From assembly GCA_024276275.1 (NCBI GenBank), contig JAJRXM010000007.1, forward strand, positions 1 to 64,000: DNA of 64,000 nucleotides, written 5' to 3'. Position numbers and translations under genes: made by a program. This document shows, one piece after another, positions 1 through 7,174 of this stretch. Numbering within the stretch: position 1 is the first letter of the stretch; the number at the start of each line of letters is the position of its first letter. Source of the stretch: Candidatus Zixiibacteriota bacterium (GTDB lineage Bacteria > Zixibacteria > MSB-5A5 > GN15 > FEB-12). The notes beneath the pieces were generated by a model. That model was not told the origin of the DNA. It saw only the letters and a program-made list of their open reading frames with translations, and did not search any database.

Positions 1-710
1 AAGAAATTACCGGATATCATTTCCGAAATCTTGACCTTCTGCTTTTAGCTTTAACACATAGGTCTTTTTTTAAACCGACTGAAAAAGTGCATACAAGGGA
101 ATCTAATGAACGGCTTGAATATCTCGGTGATTCTGTCTTAGGACTGGTAATCGCCGATTTGCTTTATAGGGATCACCCTGATTTACGCGAAGGTTGTCTT
201 ACTAAAATGAAAGCGATGCTGGTAAATGAAACAACCCTTTCAAATGTCGGTAAACATCATAAACTGAACGAATATATTAGAATCTCTCCTGAAGAAGATA
301 AGCTGGGTGGCAGAATGCGGCCGTCTATAATTTCCGATGCGGTAGAGTCTATTATTGGAGCCATCTATCTTGACGGTGGTCTTCCTGCGTCAATTGATGT
401 AATCACTAGATTGATTTATGCCGATAAACAGCAAATTATATCGGATAAATCGCAAAGAAACTTCAAAGGCGAGCTTTTGGAACTTATGCAGTCTCGTGGA
501 GAGGGGATGCCTTTTTATGAAGTAGAGTCTGAGACAGGACCGGACCATGATAAACAATTTGCGATAAATGTTCTTGTAAATAGTACCATAATCGGTTCCG
601 GCACAGGACATACCAAAAAAGAAGCAGAGCAAAAAGCAGCCGCAATGGCTATGGAATCGGTTAAAAATAAACCGGATAACCTTTCAAACGATACTTCAAA
701 ATCAAAATAA
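1..710 (+). CDS. rnc: Ribonuclease III, 5' truncated by the window edge
   Basis: Double-strand-specific endoribonuclease that processes rRNA precursors and structured mRNA in the cytoplasm. The frame is open from base 3, so the N-terminus lies outside the window; the first methionine inside it (base 87) is not the real start. The RNase III signature ERLEYLGDSVLG follows at once. The second acidic cluster of the active site is visible as SDAVESIIGAIYLDGG. The C-terminal third is a double-stranded RNA binding domain (NFKGELLELMQ, then a GTGHTKKEAEQKAA helix typical of dsRBDs). The end is a short polar tail. No terminator is obvious before the promoter of the next gene. Confidence 0.96.
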   Translation, partial: EITGYHFRNLDLLLLALTHRSFFKPTEKVHTRESNERLEYLGDSVLGLVIADLLYRDHPDLREGCLTKMKAMLVNETTLSNVGKHHKLNEYIRISPEEDKLGGRMRPSIISDAVESIIGAIYLDGGLPASIDVITRLIYADKQQIISDKSQRNFKGELLELMQSRGEGMPFYEVESETGPDHDKQFAINVLVNSTIIGSGTGHTKKEAEQKAAAMAMESVKNKPDNLSNDTSKSK

Positions 711-745
711 GCATTAATTTCTTTTAAATTCTAAAAAAGTTTTAT

Positions 746-774
746 TTGACAAATGTTTAATATTTCGATATTTA
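746..774 (+). promoter_or_regulatory. Sigma70-type promoter for the histone-like gene
   Basis: TTGACA at 746-751, a 17-base spacer, and TATTTA at 769-774. It lies in the gap after rnc and would give a leader of about 75 bases, with GGAG about 10 bases before the ATG at 858. Confidence 0.6.
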
Positions 775-857
775 ATCCACGTTAAGTGAAAAAATAGGTT
801 TTTGAAAAACTAACAATATTAATAAAACCATAAACCATTTTAACGGAGTTACATCCA

Positions 858-1307
858 ATGCGTAAAGCGACAAAAAAAACAACCAAGAAAAAAGCCGCTC
901 CAAAACGGAAACCGGCAAGAAAAGCTGCAACTAAAAAAACAGCAAAAAGAACTACTCGTAAAGCTGCTCCTAAAAGAGCTGTCAAAAGAAAAGCACCAAA
1001 GAAAAAAGCTGCTGTTCGTGCAGGAGCAAAAGCATGGTCCGCTGCTGAGATTTCACGTCTGAAAAAGATGTACAAATCTAAAACAGCAACTGAATGTGCT
1101 AAATCTATGAGACGTTCACTTGCTTCTATTAAAGCAAAGTGCCGTACATTAGGTTTGAAAAAAGCTGCTCCGAAAAAAAGAACAGCTCCAAAACGTAAAC
1201 CGGCAGCACGCAAAGCAGCCCCACGTAGAAAAGCTACTACACGTAAAACAACACGTAAAGCTGCTCCAAAACGTAAACCGGCTAAAAAAGCAAAAAAAAG
1301 AAGATAA
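858..1307 (+). CDS. Lysine/alanine-rich histone H1-like DNA-binding protein with a central Myb/SANT-like helix-turn-helix
   Basis: A 149-residue, very basic protein. Residues 1-55 and about 103-149 are low-complexity tails of Lys, Arg, Ala, Pro and Thr with repeated AAPKRK and KAAPKR units, as in eukaryotic H1 tails and bacterial H1-like proteins. Between them, residues about 58-102 form a compact unit with conserved Trp at its start (AWSAAEISRLKKMY), an RRSLASIKAK recognition-helix-like segment and an RTLGLKK end. This pattern resembles short SANT/GcrA-like helix-turn-helix domains. Likely role, by inference: nucleoid compaction. It has its own promoter and terminator, so it is monocistronic. 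The opposite-strand open frame is a shadow of the repeats. Confidence 0.8.
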   Translation: MRKATKKTTKKKAAPKRKPARKAATKKTAKRTTRKAAPKRAVKRKAPKKKAAVRAGAKAWSAAEISRLKKMYKSKTATECAKSMRRSLASIKAKCRTLGLKKAAPKKRTAPKRKPAARKAAPRRKATTRKTTRKAAPKRKPAKKAKKRR

Positions 1308-1384
1308 GCTACTGATATACGCTAACAATTAATTACAACATTTGGTATATTTGGTCCAAATAGTTTATCTGATTTTAAGATTAT

Positions 1385-1410
1385 AAAACCCGCTTACGGC
1401 GGGTTTTTTT
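1385..1410 (+). terminator. Intrinsic terminator of the histone-like gene
   Basis: The stem AAAACCCGC (1385-1393) pairs with GCGGGTTTT (1399-1407) around a 5-base loop and runs into seven T residues. It lies 78 bases after the stop codon. Confidence 0.85.
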
Positions 1411-1430
1411 ATACCTCTAATAGCCTATAC

Positions 1431-1459
1431 TTGACATTTTGAACTGTTTTTATCATATT
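1431..1459 (+). promoter_or_regulatory. Probable promoter of etfB
   Basis: TTGACA at 1431-1436, a 17-base spacer and CATATT at 1454-1459 (4 of 6 consensus positions). The predicted leader is about 100 bases, ending in a GGAGA ribosome binding site before the ATG at 1567. Confidence 0.5.
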
Positions 1460-1566
1460 GTCACTCTGAAAGTTAGAATATATTTTATGTCATATCTTTC
1501 ACATAAGATATACATTTATAATGTGAAACTCCTTATATTTATAACGGGGTCGTAATTGGAGATTGT

Positions 1567-2352
1567 ATGAATATTGTTGTCTTAATAAAACAAGTACCTG
1601 AAATCGCTCTTATCAAAGTTGATGAAGCTGCCAACGAGGTTGTCCTTCCACAAGGTCCCGGTACAGTAAACCCGTTTGATGAATATGCTATTGAAGAAGC
1701 TCTACGCTTAAAAGAAAAACATGGCGGAAAAGTAACAGTCTTATCTGTCGGTACCGAACGAACAGAATCTGCTATTCGCTCCTGTTTGGCACTCGGTGTA
1801 GATGAAGCAGTTTTGTTGACCGATGATGCTTTCACTCGGTCAGACCCTCAGGCTATCGGCAAAATTATCGCTGCCGGACTAAAAAAAATAGGTGAATATG
1901 ATTTAGTCTTAGCCGGTAAACAGGCAATAGATTCTGATTCTGCCCAGGTTCCGGGTGCAGTTGCTGCACAGCTTGATTTACCACAGGCAATGTTTGTGAA
2001 AAAATTTGAAGATGTAACCGACGGCAAAGCAACAGTTTTTCGTACTACTGAAGAAGGTTACGATGTTATCGAACTGAATTTACCTGCCGTTGTTTCGGTT
2101 GTTAAAGAAATTAACGAACCGCGTTTACCGTCGTTAAAAGGTAAAATGGCAGCTAAGAAAAAAGAGATTGTTAAATACTCTGCTGAAGATTTAGGACTCG
2201 ACGGTTCTGCTATCGGTGGAAATTCACTATCAAAACAAATTTCGGTTTCACCTCCTCCTGCAAGAACCAAAGGCGAGATGATAGAGGGTGAGACTCCTGA
2301 AGAAATCGCTGACAATCTGTTTGCCAAACTCAAAGAAAACCAGATTTTATAA
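1567..2352 (+). CDS. etfB: Electron transfer flavoprotein, beta subunit
   Basis: The small subunit of the ETF heterodimer, which carries electrons from acyl-CoA dehydrogenases (and in anaerobes from bifurcating partners) to the membrane chain. At 261 residues it has the usual family length. Seen: the N-terminal MNIVVLIKQVPE strand, the VNPFDEYAIEEALRLKE helix, the AGKQAIDSDSAQVPGAVA segment of the nucleotide-binding fold, and the C-terminal arm ending in LFAKLKENQIL. The etfA partner, normally immediately downstream, is absent; a block of short repeats follows instead. The two beta-oxidation genes at 25.6-27.4 kb are plausible functional partners. Confidence 0.93.
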   Translation: MNIVVLIKQVPEIALIKVDEAANEVVLPQGPGTVNPFDEYAIEEALRLKEKHGGKVTVLSVGTERTESAIRSCLALGVDEAVLLTDDAFTRSDPQAIGKIIAAGLKKIGEYDLVLAGKQAIDSDSAQVPGAVAAQLDLPQAMFVKKFEDVTDGKATVFRTTEEGYDVIELNLPAVVSVVKEINEPRLPSLKGKMAAKKKEIVKYSAEDLGLDGSAIGGNSLSKQISVSPPPARTKGEMIEGETPEEIADNLFAKLKENQIL

Positions 2353-2378
2353 ATTATTTAGATTTATAATATAAACCT

Positions 2379-2468
2379 GTAGGGGCGGTTCGCGAACCGC
2401 CCTTTTTGATAGCAGGGAACTGGCCTGCCTGTTCCTAAAAGAAAGGTTGAGGCAGGCCTCAACCCTAC
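2379..2468. repeat. Composite palindromic intergenic repeat with GTAGGG/CCCTAC ends
   Basis: The element is bounded by inverted ends TGTAGGG and CCCTACA. Inside are a perfect 20-base palindrome at 2383-2402 followed by five T residues, which could act as the etfB terminator, and a second hairpin at 2445-2464 (GGTTGAGG/CCTCAACC). It is related in style to the GTAGGTCG elements nearby. Confidence 0.7.
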
Positions 2469-2502
2469 AAACTTATTATATTAACATAAACTTTAAAAAA
2501 AC

Positions 2503-2551
2503 TGTCGGGTTTCTCACTATTATATTATTTGGAATCGGAACCGCGACCTAC
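2503..2551. repeat. GTAGGTCG-type dispersed short repeat (copy 1)
   Basis: It reads TGTCGGGTTTCTC, then about 15 AT-rich bases, then GGAATCGGAACC and CGACCTAC. Related copies lie at 2935-2991, 3032-3081 and 44969-45017, in both orientations. The open frame of the following cupin gene runs into this copy, so the first in-frame ATG (2529) lies in repeat sequence. Confidence 0.8.
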
Positions 2552-2564
2552 AATAGACATTACA

Positions 2565-2927
2565 ATGCGAATACGAAAACTTAAAGATATCAAAGAATTC
2601 AAAGCAGGCGATTCTACAACTCTCAAAGAGATTTTACATCCCGACCGAGACTATCTGTTTGACGGTCGCTACTCATTTGCCCATGCTACACTTGGTGTTG
2701 GAGAGAGTTCTAAAAAACATCGGCTTAAATCAAGCGAAGTCTATTACATATTGCAAGGCAGGGGAGAGATGACAATTGACGATGAAACTGCTATTGTCGA
2801 AGTCGGCGATACAATTGAAATCGAACCGAATGTTGTGCAGTCTATCAAAAATATCGGTGACTGTGAATTAACGTTTCTCTGCATTGTCGACCCTGCTTGG
2901 AACGCAGATGACGAAGAGATATTGTAG
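2565..2927 (+). CDS. Small cupin-domain protein
   Basis: A single-domain cupin of 120 residues. The beta-barrel motifs are visible: KKHRLKSSEVYYILQGRGEM (cupin motif 1, with a His and the Glu of the metal site) and GDTIEIEPNVVQSIKN (motif 2 region, where the usual motif-2 His is replaced). The substrate cannot be told; related small cupins act as sugar isomerase-like or storage proteins. I place the start at the ATG at 2565 (MRIRKLKDI), because the upstream in-frame ATG at 2529 lies inside a dispersed repeat. No strong Shine-Dalgarno is visible. It is a solitary gene between repeat blocks. Confidence 0.8.
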   Translation: MRIRKLKDIKEFKAGDSTTLKEILHPDRDYLFDGRYSFAHATLGVGESSKKHRLKSSEVYYILQGRGEMTIDDETAIVEVGDTIEIEPNVVQSIKNIGDCELTFLCIVDPAWNADDEEIL

Positions 2928-2934
2928 TAAAATT

Positions 2935-2991
2935 GTAGGTCGGGTTCCGTTGATTTGAAATCATCAGATTTCAAAATCGAGAAACCCGACA
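2935..2991. repeat. GTAGGTCG-type dispersed short repeat (copy 2)
   Basis: It starts GTAGGTCGGGTTCC and ends GAGAAACCCGACA, so its ends are inverted repeats of each other. A hairpin core lies between (TTTGAAATC/GATTTCAAA). It sits 8 bases after the cupin stop codon and may also act as a 3' stem-loop. Confidence 0.75.
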
Positions 2992-3031
2992 ACTTAACGA
3001 TATTTTATGAAATTATTCTATAAGAAAACGA

Positions 3032-3081
3032 TGTCGGGTTTCTCTCTATTAAATTCTTTTAGAATCGGAACACCGACCTAC
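3032..3081. repeat. GTAGGTCG-type dispersed short repeat (copy 3)
   Basis: It reads TGTCGGGTTTCTC, AT-rich middle, AGAATCGGAACACCGACCTAC. Same orientation as copy 1 and opposite to copies 2 and 4. Confidence 0.75.
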
Positions 3082-3106
3082 TGAGTTACCCACATCCTCC
3101 AAAACA

Positions 3107-3163
3107 TTTTTTTCCTATAATTCTATCACATTCTTAGCGTTACAGCAAAATGGATTTGTTTCG
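3107..3163. repeat. Second repeat family, copy A (partner at 44860-44916)
   Basis: The 26-base core at 3138-3163 begins CGTTACAGCAAAATGG and matches 44891-44916 with one mismatch. Similarity extends upstream through TTTTTCCT and TCTATCACA. No coding potential is seen. Confidence 0.6.
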
Positions 3164-3514
3164 GTCATTTTTTATTTTTTCATCTTTTTGTTCCTTTTGG
3201 AAAATTTTTATAGTATCACATAGAACAGGGAATGTTAGAATAATACTTTGAAGTTGTAGTGAAATTGATATTACAACAATCTTGTTTTTTTATAATTGAC
3301 AACAAATACTAATTTATCGTTTTTAAAGTATGAGAAAATATACAAAACAGGAAAGGTCTTACTCAACCCTACTCCTCATCAAGTATTAGGCTGTCCGTGC
3401 GTTTAGAGCACAAATTTCTACCTTGATATAAAATTTATTTATTCTATATTCTTGTTACAGGGTTTAGAAAAAAATAATATATAGCAATTTATATCTCTAT
3501 TTTTAGGAAAATTT
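3164..3514. other. AT-rich gap upstream of the propeller lipoprotein
   Basis: There is no convincing gene. A TTGACA at 3297-3302 is a possible -35 box, but no good -10 box follows. The stretch around 3389-3410 resembles a degraded GCAGACGAG/GCTGTC-type repeat seen at about 45110. Otherwise nothing is recognised. Confidence 0.4.
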
Positions 3515-4687
3515 ATGAAAGTTTCTATGATAAAACTAATAGTCATCTTACTTTTATTCATCGCAATAATGTTTTGCACGAGTTGTAGTGATAATCCTGT
3601 TAAGCAAACCAAGGCACCGTCTACATGGATAAAATTTTTTGGTAAGGAAAATATTGCCTCAGGTAATTCTGTTCTTCAAACATTAGATGGTGGTTATATT
3701 ATAACAGGAAGTACAACATTTGGTACACCTTCGAATACTTATGTATATATAATGAAAGCTGATAGCTACGGTGATATTATGTGGGAACAGTTATTTGGAG
3801 GAACAGGTAGGAGTAGAGGTAAATCAATTAGAGAAACTTCAGACGGTGGATTTATTATAGTTGGTTCAACGAGTTCATATTCAAAAGGAAGTATTTATCT
3901 GATTAAACTTGATAGTAAAGGCAATCTTGAATGGTCAGAAGTTTATGAAGGTACTATAGGTAATTCCGTTTGCGAAACCAATGATAATGGCTTTTTAATA
4001 GTTGGAGAAACTTCAATTGCTGGTGCTGGAGCGAATGATGTTTATCTTATTAAAACAGACTCCATTGGCAATCTTATTTGGAGTAAAACTTTTGGAGGGT
4101 TACAAAATGATTGGGGGAATTCACTATATAAAACTTCAAATGGCAACTATATTATTGCTGGCACTAAAGAATCTGTTGGTGCAACAGATGTTTACATTAT
4201 AAAAGTCAACAAAAGTGGTAATCTTATTTGGGAGAAAACTTTTGGTGGAACAGGGAGAGATTTTGGCGAATCTGTTTATCAAACCTCTGACGGTGGTTTT
4301 ATTATTACAGGCGAAACAGAAGTTCGTCAATTTGACTTTGATATTTATCTTGTTAAAATTAATTCTAATGGTAATCTTATTTGGGAAAAAACTTTTGGAG
4401 GAACTAAAGGTGATGTGGGTAAGTCTGTTAGTCAAACTTCTGACGGTGGATTTATAATTACAGGATATACATATTCATCTGGAGCAGGTTCGGCAGACCT
4501 TATTTTACTAAAAACAAATCATAATGGTCTTCTTTCGTGGGAATATACAATTGGAGGAGCAAGTTTTGACTATGGTGAATCTGTTTGTGAGATTGTAGGT
4601 GGTGGGTTTATTATAACTGGCGGTACATCATCTTTTAGTGAGAGTGGTTATCTAATTAAAACTGATTCATTAGGAAATGTGGAGTAG
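3515..4687 (+). CDS. Secreted lipoprotein built of DVYLIK/TFGG beta-propeller-like repeats
   Basis: A 390-residue protein. A hydrophobic N-terminal segment ends in CTSC at residues about 22-25, a lipobox-like site, so it is probably a lipoprotein. The rest consists of at least six repeats of about 50 residues with the pattern TSDGGFIITG..., DVYLIKTDS.GNLIW, EKTFGG. Such repeats are expected to form a beta-propeller; function is unknown. The protein ends right after the last repeat with no sorting domain. The split gene at 46320-47801 has the same repeats plus a C-terminal sorting domain. Base composition is richer in A and T than in the housekeeping neighbours. Confidence 0.8.
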   Translation: MKVSMIKLIVILLLFIAIMFCTSCSDNPVKQTKAPSTWIKFFGKENIASGNSVLQTLDGGYIITGSTTFGTPSNTYVYIMKADSYGDIMWEQLFGGTGRSRGKSIRETSDGGFIIVGSTSSYSKGSIYLIKLDSKGNLEWSEVYEGTIGNSVCETNDNGFLIVGETSIAGAGANDVYLIKTDSIGNLIWSKTFGGLQNDWGNSLYKTSNGNYIIAGTKESVGATDVYIIKVNKSGNLIWEKTFGGTGRDFGESVYQTSDGGFIITGETEVRQFDFDIYLVKINSNGNLIWEKTFGGTKGDVGKSVSQTSDGGFIITGYTYSSGAGSADLILLKTNHNGLLSWEYTIGGASFDYGESVCEIVGGGFIITGGTSSFSESGYLIKTDSLGNVE

Positions 4688-4710
4688 TATTTTAAAAAAT
4701 AAATAAACCG

Positions 4711-4770
4711 GTAGCCCACGGCTTGCCGTGGGTTACTATTCTTGAACTGTAAACGTACCCCAAGGGGTAC
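4711..4770. repeat. Pair of intergenic hairpins (GTAGCCCACGG and GTACCCC palindromes)
   Basis: The first hairpin, 4711-4736, is an imperfect 12-base-pair stem (GTAGCCCACGGC with GCCGTGGGTTAC). The second, 4755-4770, is GTACCCC-AA-GGGGTAC. They could terminate the upstream transcript, but no T-run follows either stem. Confidence 0.6.
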
Positions 4771-4814
4771 GCCACCCTGTCATTTAGGTTTTCTTTCCCC
4801 CGTAATGTTTAAAG

Positions 4815-4844
4815 TTGACATCTGAACTCTTTTGCCGATATATG
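4815..4844 (+). promoter_or_regulatory. Promoter with start point close to the next start codon
   Basis: TTGACA at 4815-4820, an 18-base spacer and TATATG at 4839-4844. Transcription would begin at about 4851, at the ATG at 4850, which has no Shine-Dalgarno sequence. This suggests a leaderless or near-leaderless message. Confidence 0.45.
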
Positions 4845-4849
4845 TTTAT

Positions 4850-7078
4850 ATGAAATCGCATATTCCGCACATACTTAAATATCTGCTTTTTACTGCTTTA
4901 TTTATACTTATAGCAGGAAAATCGGCATATTCTGCCGATTTAATCAAATATGCCGTCTCTGATATCGAGGTTTTATATGTTTACGAAGATGAGACCGAAA
5001 TAGACTGGCCGACAATTTATTACCTCAATGAAAATTTTGGCTGTCGAGTTGATTTACTAAAACTTATCGAACGGACTCAGTTTGAAATCACTACTACAAC
5101 TATCGAGAAAAAACAGATTTATCACCATGTAGCCTCAATGCCGGGTTCTGACCAAACAACGATTAAAAAACTGATACACAAATTATTTCAGAATCGCAGA
5201 CCCGATGTTGTCATTTTTGATGAACAAAGTAAAAACAGTTTATATTCGGCATTTAAAAATAAAATCCGCACGACTGAACCGACTGCCAATAATCTTTTTA
5301 ATATCTTAAAAATCTACAGCCGTCTGTATACAGTTTCGAGTATTGATTCTAAAAATCTTGTTATTCTTAACAGTAATGAATTATATAATCGTTACAAAGA
5401 TAGAATTGAGTATGAAGTACCGTTTTTGTTTCCGAACTATTCTAATTATGATAAAAAATATTCTCATCTGACAAAGTTTAAACTTGAAAAAAATTATCTT
5501 TCCCAAAAAAAATCATCGGATAATTTTATAAGCGGGATATCATCATTTCGATTAGTTTCAATTATTGATTCAATTCTTGTAGACGGTCCAATGAAACGGA
5601 CAATAGCAAAACAGGCTAAAAAATTCAATTCTTATTTGAATGCTGCTAAAATTTCATCAGGGAAACGAAAAGTTGATTTTGTCGTTGACGGCTATCGCGA
5701 GCTTGTTTATCTTCGTCAGCATAAAAAAGCAATGTCGCAGTATCAAGAGTACAATAAGTATATTAATTCATTGTTTTTACGGGCAGAGAATGCGGCTCTT
5801 AATTTGGTCGGGATAAATTGGGAGGGGAAGATTATTCTTCGTGATTCTCCTCATGGTCCAAGACTGAAATTTCAGGCAGCTGTGTCAGTTGACGGTCCCC
5901 GCGAGGTTACGATAAATAGTTTTAAATTCCACCCATATTATGATTCATCGGTTGTTGTCTTAAGCGATGAACCGCAAAAAATTCTCCCGCATCAGTCATA
6001 CATGAAAGAATTTTTCATTGATATAGACCGTTCTTATTTAGAGGGAAAGATTTCTGATTCACTTCAGTTTTCTGTCGAAATAGAATATGGCCAGATACCG
6101 CTTATGTTTACATCTTCGCTTCCAATTTGGGAGGCTCCTGATTTGCAGATAAAATTAGTGCCTGATTTCTATTTTGTGAAACCGTTTCCAAAAGTCGATG
6201 TTGATAAAATTGTTTCAAACCTGAATTTAAAAGTTATTATTACTAAACCGTATAATTATGCGGGTATAGCCGAAATTCGTTTCAAAACACCTGATGGTAT
6301 GTTTGCCGGTGCCTATCATAAAAAAATTCAGCTTGATAAATCTACTATCTCGGAAACAATACGGATTCCCTTTACGATTTCTAACCTGTTTGAATTAGGT
6401 ACACAGTTTGAAACTGTTGAGCTGTTGGTTGATAATAAAGTAGTTGCCTCAGATACCGGTAAAATTCGTATTGCTTCTTGTAAAATTCCGGATACTCGCA
6501 AAATTGGGTTCCTTCCGGATGAGTCGGGACTTTTGGAAGATATACTTTCAATGACCGATGCCGCTTATCGTCCTTTGACTGATAGAACTTTGGTCAAGGG
6601 TGATTTGTACGCTTATGATGTTATCATAATCGGTTCAAATTCATTTAAGAGCTATCGCTCTTTTACCCAATTAAAAGACCGTTTTGAAGTTTATCTCAGA
6701 CAGGGCGGTTCTCTTGTTATTCTGCCTCAACCGGAAGACTGGCCGAGTTCAGCAATTCCGGTCTCATTTGTACCGACTGTTGAGGTTGTCGATAAAACAG
6801 ATTTAACGAACAGAATCAAAGAGGCACGGGTCTTAAGTAAACCGTATGCTATTTCTGATAAAAATCTGCTTTCTTCGTTTTACAAAAAGAAAGTCGTCCG
6901 TCCTGCTATTATATCGCCTGCCGAACGGGTTTTTGTAACTAAGTCCGGAGCTACACTTCTTTCGATTTCCCGTTTAGGGGAAGGGCAGATAATCTATTGC
7001 GGGTTCCCTCTGCTTGAGATGGTTTCAAATTTAGATATCGAGGCTATCCATCTTTTTGCAAATATCCTGAACTATTAG
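4850..7078 (+). CDS. Large secreted protein of unknown function with a GATase1-like C-terminal region
   Basis: A 742-residue protein with an N-terminal signal peptide (hydrophobic core LLFTALFILIAG, likely cleavage after AYSA). The first 330 residues are mixed alpha/beta with no family I recognise. Residues about 340-570 look beta-rich, like two Ig-like or NEW3-like domains. The last 190 residues (YDVIIIGSNSF, YLRQGGSLVILPQP, GEGQIIYCGFPLLE) resemble the glutamine-amidotransferase-like fold found at the ends of secreted FCB proteins. The ATG at 4850 is preferred over the in-frame TTG at 4832. It could belong to a polysaccharide-associated or degenerate PIG-L-like family, but this is not shown. 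Confidence 0.7.
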   Translation: MKSHIPHILKYLLFTALFILIAGKSAYSADLIKYAVSDIEVLYVYEDETEIDWPTIYYLNENFGCRVDLLKLIERTQFEITTTTIEKKQIYHHVASMPGSDQTTIKKLIHKLFQNRRPDVVIFDEQSKNSLYSAFKNKIRTTEPTANNLFNILKIYSRLYTVSSIDSKNLVILNSNELYNRYKDRIEYEVPFLFPNYSNYDKKYSHLTKFKLEKNYLSQKKSSDNFISGISSFRLVSIIDSILVDGPMKRTIAKQAKKFNSYLNAAKISSGKRKVDFVVDGYRELVYLRQHKKAMSQYQEYNKYINSLFLRAENAALNLVGINWEGKIILRDSPHGPRLKFQAAVSVDGPREVTINSFKFHPYYDSSVVVLSDEPQKILPHQSYMKEFFIDIDRSYLEGKISDSLQFSVEIEYGQIPLMFTSSLPIWEAPDLQIKLVPDFYFVKPFPKVDVDKIVSNLNLKVIITKPYNYAGIAEIRFKTPDGMFAGAYHKKIQLDKSTISETIRIPFTISNLFELGTQFETVELLVDNKVVASDTGKIRIASCKIPDTRKIGFLPDESGLLEDILSMTDAAYRPLTDRTLVKGDLYAYDVIIIGSNSFKSYRSFTQLKDRFEVYLRQGGSLVILPQPEDWPSSAIPVSFVPTVEVVDKTDLTNRIKEARVLSKPYAISDKNLLSSFYKKKVVRPAIISPAERVFVTKSGATLLSISRLGEGQIIYCGFPLLEMVSNLDIEAIHLFANILNY

Positions 7079-7174
7079 TCTTTTTTCTTGTTCAATAATT
7101 CTATATATTAAAAATCTGCTAAGTTTCTGTTAAGCGAACTGTGATATTTGCCAAAACGAGTAAAGTGAGAGTTT

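Noticed and set aside
782-1213. 143-residue minus-strand frame opposite the histone-like gene
   Set aside because: It is the complement of Lys/Ala-rich codons; hydrophobic Phe/Ala runs are an expected shadow.
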